From Micromonospora thermarum (lineage in GTDB: Bacteria > Actinomycetota > Actinomycetes > Mycobacteriales > Micromonosporaceae), in NCBI RefSeq assembly GCF_012034245.1, contig NZ_JAATEO010000016.1, forward strand, positions 1 through 64,000: DNA of 64,000 nt. Direction: 5' to 3'. A program made the position numbers and the translations under genes. Of this stretch, positions 61,863 to 64,000 are shown piece by piece. The notes under the pieces were generated by a model. The model saw only the letters and a list, made by a program, of their open reading frames with translations. It was not told the DNA's origin and ran no database searches. The stretch's first letter is position 1; each line of letters begins with the position of its first letter.

Positions 61863-63118
61863 CGACCGGTCTTCCTGGCGTAGGCGCGGGCGGCGGCGAT
61901 CCGCTCCACGGTGGACGGGTGGGAGGCGGAGTACAGGTACTCCAGGCGAGGTGGATCGGGGTCGGCGAGGTTGATGCCGGCGAGCCGCCGCTGCATCGCC
62001 TCGAAGGCTGTCGGATCGCCGGTGAGCGCGAGCGCGTGGGCGTCGGCGCGCGCCTCGACCCGCCGCGACATCAGCGCCTGCGCCGGCGCGGACAGCAGCC
62101 CGGCCACCGTCACCAGGGCCACCAGCAACGGGAACGCCCGGGGTTGGGCGACCGAGTCGACGCCGGCCAGGCGCAGCAGCGGGCCGGAGGAGCCGAGCAG
62201 GTAGAGCGCCACGACCGCCGCCGCCGCGCCCAGCGCGCCGGTGAGCGTGCCGGCCGCCACGTCCCGGTCCTTCGCGTGGCCCAGTTCGTGCGCCACCACG
62301 GCCGTCACCTCGGCCGGGCTGGCCTCGCGCAGCAGCGTGTCGTACACGACGATCCGCCGGGTCGGGCCGAGCCCGGAGACGTACGCGTTGACCGCGCGGG
62401 TGCGGCGGGACGCGTCGGCCACAAGCACGTCGCGGACCGGTACGCCGTCGCGGGCCGCCAGGTCCATCAGCTGGGTACGCAGCGGGCCCGGCTCCATCGG
62501 GGTGAACCGGTTGAACACCGGCTCCACCAGCACCGGCAGCACGAACGACAGCAGCACGACCAGGCCGGCCGCCCCGGCCGCGCCGAGCGCCCACCACCAG
62601 CGCGGCGCCAGCCGGATCACGCTGTAGAACCCGAGCAGGGCCACCGCGCCGATGACGGCGCTGACGGCGTACGACTTGAGCAGGTCGACCGACCAGCCGC
62701 CCCAGCCGTTGGTGGCCAGCCCGTAGCGGGTCAGCACGGTGTGCCGCCAAGCGGCGAAGGGCAGGGTGACCAGGTCGGCGAGGAGCACCACGGCGAGCCC
62801 GCCGAGCACCGCCTGCGCGGCCCAGTGCCCGCCGAAGGGGCGCCCGGCCAGCTCGACCAGGCGGCTGCCCAGCGGGGTGAGCCCGAGCGCGAGCGCCACC
62901 AGCAGCCCGATCCCGAGGGCGGCCCAGCCGCCGGGCCGCAGCGCCGCGCGGAACTCACGACCCCGGGCGACCTGCTCGGCCGGCAGGTCCCGCAAAGCGG
63001 CGAGCTGGTCGGCGCGGGGAGCCGGCGGGCGCTGCCACGGGATGAGGACGGCGGCGACGACGGCCAGCGCCACGAGCAGCCCGGCCAGCGTGAGCACGGC
63101 CCAGCCGCGGGGGCTCAC
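61859..63118 (-). CDS. M48-family membrane metallopeptidase
   Basis: A 419-residue protein starting at GTG 63118. It has about six to seven membrane helices. The zinc motif HELGH is in AEVTAVVAHELGHAKDRDVA, and the third ligand region is EARADAHALALTG. The layout is that of CAAX prenyl protease 1-like/HtpX-type enzymes, which cleave membrane proteins. It is translationally coupled to the mannosyltransferase; a link to lipoglycan assembly is only positional. Confidence 0.92.
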   Translation of the reverse strand: MSPRGWAVLTLAGLLVALAVVAAVLIPWQRPPAPRADQLAALRDLPAEQVARGREFRAALRPGGWAALGIGLLVALALGLTPLGSRLVELAGRPFGGHWAAQAVLGGLAVVLLADLVTLPFAAWRHTVLTRYGLATNGWGGWSVDLLKSYAVSAVIGAVALLGFYSVIRLAPRWWWALGAAGAAGLVVLLSFVLPVLVEPVFNRFTPMEPGPLRTQLMDLAARDGVPVRDVLVADASRRTRAVNAYVSGLGPTRRIVVYDTLLREASPAEVTAVVAHELGHAKDRDVAAGTLTGALGAAAAVVALYLLGSSGPLLRLAGVDSVAQPRAFPLLVALVTVAGLLSAPAQALMSRRVEARADAHALALTGDPTAFEAMQRRLAGINLADPDPPRLEYLYSASHPSTVERIAAARAYARKTGR

Positions 63119-63303
63119 GCCGTCATCTCCCGCGTGCCGCCGGGGTGGCCGACGGCCATCGCGACGGGGCCCTCGTCGCCCGGGCGTACCCGATTCATGC
63201 CGCCGCTCCTCCCGTCGTGACCGCCCATCGTAGTGCCCTCGCAGTTCGCCACGGCGGCGTGTCCACGACCTGACCCGCGGCGTGGAAAGCCGGCGACGGG
63301 TGC

Positions 63304-63318
63304 CACGTGGATCACGTG
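63304..63318. promoter_or_regulatory. paired CACGTG sites
   Basis: CACGTG-GAT-CACGTG: two identical self-complementary hexamers 3 bp apart, 186 bp upstream of the M48 gene start and 20 bp after the permease stop. It could be an operator for the protease-mannosyltransferase operon. No factor is known. The rest of the 63119-63338 region has no evident feature. Confidence 0.35.
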
Positions 63319-63338
63319 ACAGCCGTCAACGGTGTGGA

Positions 63339-64000
63339 TCAGCGGGAGGGGTCGCGGTTGTACAGCTTCCTGGCCCACAGGTAGCAGGCGACGGTGATGA
63401 CGACGCTCCAGGCGATGGCGAGCCCGGCGCTGTTGCCGATGCCGGTGCCCAGGAGCAGGCCGCGGAGCGTTTCCATGACCGGGGTGAAGGGCTGGTACTC
63501 GGCGAACCAGCGCACCGCGGCCGGCATGGAGTCGGTGGGGACGAACCCGCTGCCGAGGAACGGCAGGAGGATCAGCGGCATGGGGAGGTTGCTCGCCGTC
63601 TCGACGGTCTTGCTGACCAGGCCACAGGCGACCGAGAACCAGATGACCGCGAAGGTGATCGCGGCGAGGATGCCGAGGGCGGCGAGCCATTCGATCGGGG
63701 TGGCCGTGGGTCGGAAGCCCACGAGCAGGGCCACCCCGGTGACGACCAGCAGTGCGAGCAGGGTCTGGATCATGCTGCCGACGACGTGGCCGGTCAGCAC
63801 GGCGGGCCGGAAGATCGCCATGGTCCGGAAGCGGGCGATGATGCCCTCGGTCATGTCCATCGCGACGGAGATCGCCGTGCCCTGGACGACGCCGGCGATG
63901 GTGATCAGGAGGACGCCGGGGGTGATGTAGTTGGCGTAGTCCGCTCGGCCGCCGGAGACGCCGCCGAGCCCGGCGCCCATGGTGCCGCCGAAGACGTAGA
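63339..64000 (-). CDS. ABC-2 type transporter permease (DrrB-like), partial
   Basis: The 3' 220 codons of a permease that continues past the window edge; the frame upstream of the internal ATG 63980 stays open (VYVFGG...). Five hydrophobic segments are visible. Family features: YITPGVLLITIAGVVQGTAI, SVAMDMTEGIIARFRTMAIF, and LPLILLPFLGSGF-like sequence (MPLILLPFLGSGFVPTDSMP). DrrB-type permeases pair with an ATPase to export drugs or other metabolites; the partner would lie beyond 64000. Confidence 0.88.
   Translation of the reverse strand, partial: YVFGGTMGAGLGGVSGGRADYANYITPGVLLITIAGVVQGTAISVAMDMTEGIIARFRTMAIFRPAVLTGHVVGSMIQTLLALLVVTGVALLVGFRPTATPIEWLAALGILAAITFAVIWFSVACGLVSKTVETASNLPMPLILLPFLGSGFVPTDSMPAAVRWFAEYQPFTPVMETLRGLLLGTGIGNSAGLAIAWSVVITVACYLWARKLYNRDPSR

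Overview
The window is high-GC actinobacterial chromosome, most likely from Micromonospora or a close relative in the Micromonosporaceae. This rests on codon bias, frequent GTG starts, GTGA/ATGA gene overlaps, and gene order. No rRNA, tRNA, CRISPR array, insertion sequence or prophage was seen. Most of the window reads as core chromosome, interrupted by a carotenoid block, an RHS/toxin-like block and several broken genes.

Layout. (1) 0.2-8.4 kb, minus strand: a DNA-damage mutagenesis operon (HEPN protein, imuA', imuB, dnaE2) below a LexA-type SOS box, followed by a 59-residue protein and a methyltransferase. (2) 8.5-14.0 kb, plus strand: a YbaK-type deacylase, then a carotenoid end-group set (CrtA-like monooxygenase, GNAT protein, CruF-like protein, family 2 glycosyltransferase, CrtI/CrtD-like desaturase). 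(3) 14.1-24.1 kb: CDP-alcohol phosphotransferase, metF, an XRE protein with a repeat tail, polyprenyl synthase, an Rv2175c-type DNA-binding protein, PASTA kinase, endonuclease IV, threonine aldolase and class II DAHP synthase. (4) 24.2-35.3 kb: lipoprotein, chitinase, frameshifted glutathione peroxidase, F420 reductase-like protein, DUF4397 protein with class F sortase, a NamZ remnant, flavoprotein, proC, a phosphofructokinase with pyrophosphate-type residues, RNase AS, a Crp-type regulator and an acyltransferase. (5) 35.4-43.5 kb: an RHS-like remnant, a small membrane protein and a 2510-residue YD-repeat protein. (6) 43.8-64.0 kb: serine hydrolase, membrane protein, otsA, an alpha/beta hydrolase without its nucleophile, flavin monooxygenase, EEP nuclease, glucokinase, DUF5304-like and SRPBCC proteins, acyl-CoA ligase, a two-component pair, DUF574 methyltransferase, GGDEF-EAL protein, PimB-like mannosyltransferase, M48 protease and a cut-off ABC-2 permease.

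The core order from about 15 to 62 kb resembles Mycobacterium tuberculosis Rv2172c-Rv2188c as I recall it (metF-like, idsA2, Rv2175c, pknL, aroG, RNase AS, acyltransferase, SRPBCC, fadD15, pimB'), with the carotenoid, chitinase/sortase and RHS blocks lying beside or inside it. Two dispersed repeat families stand out: a 76-78 bp element with terminal inverted repeats, found twice and both times between convergent genes, and a GC-rich repeat seen three times just after genes, in two cases supplying the stop codon.
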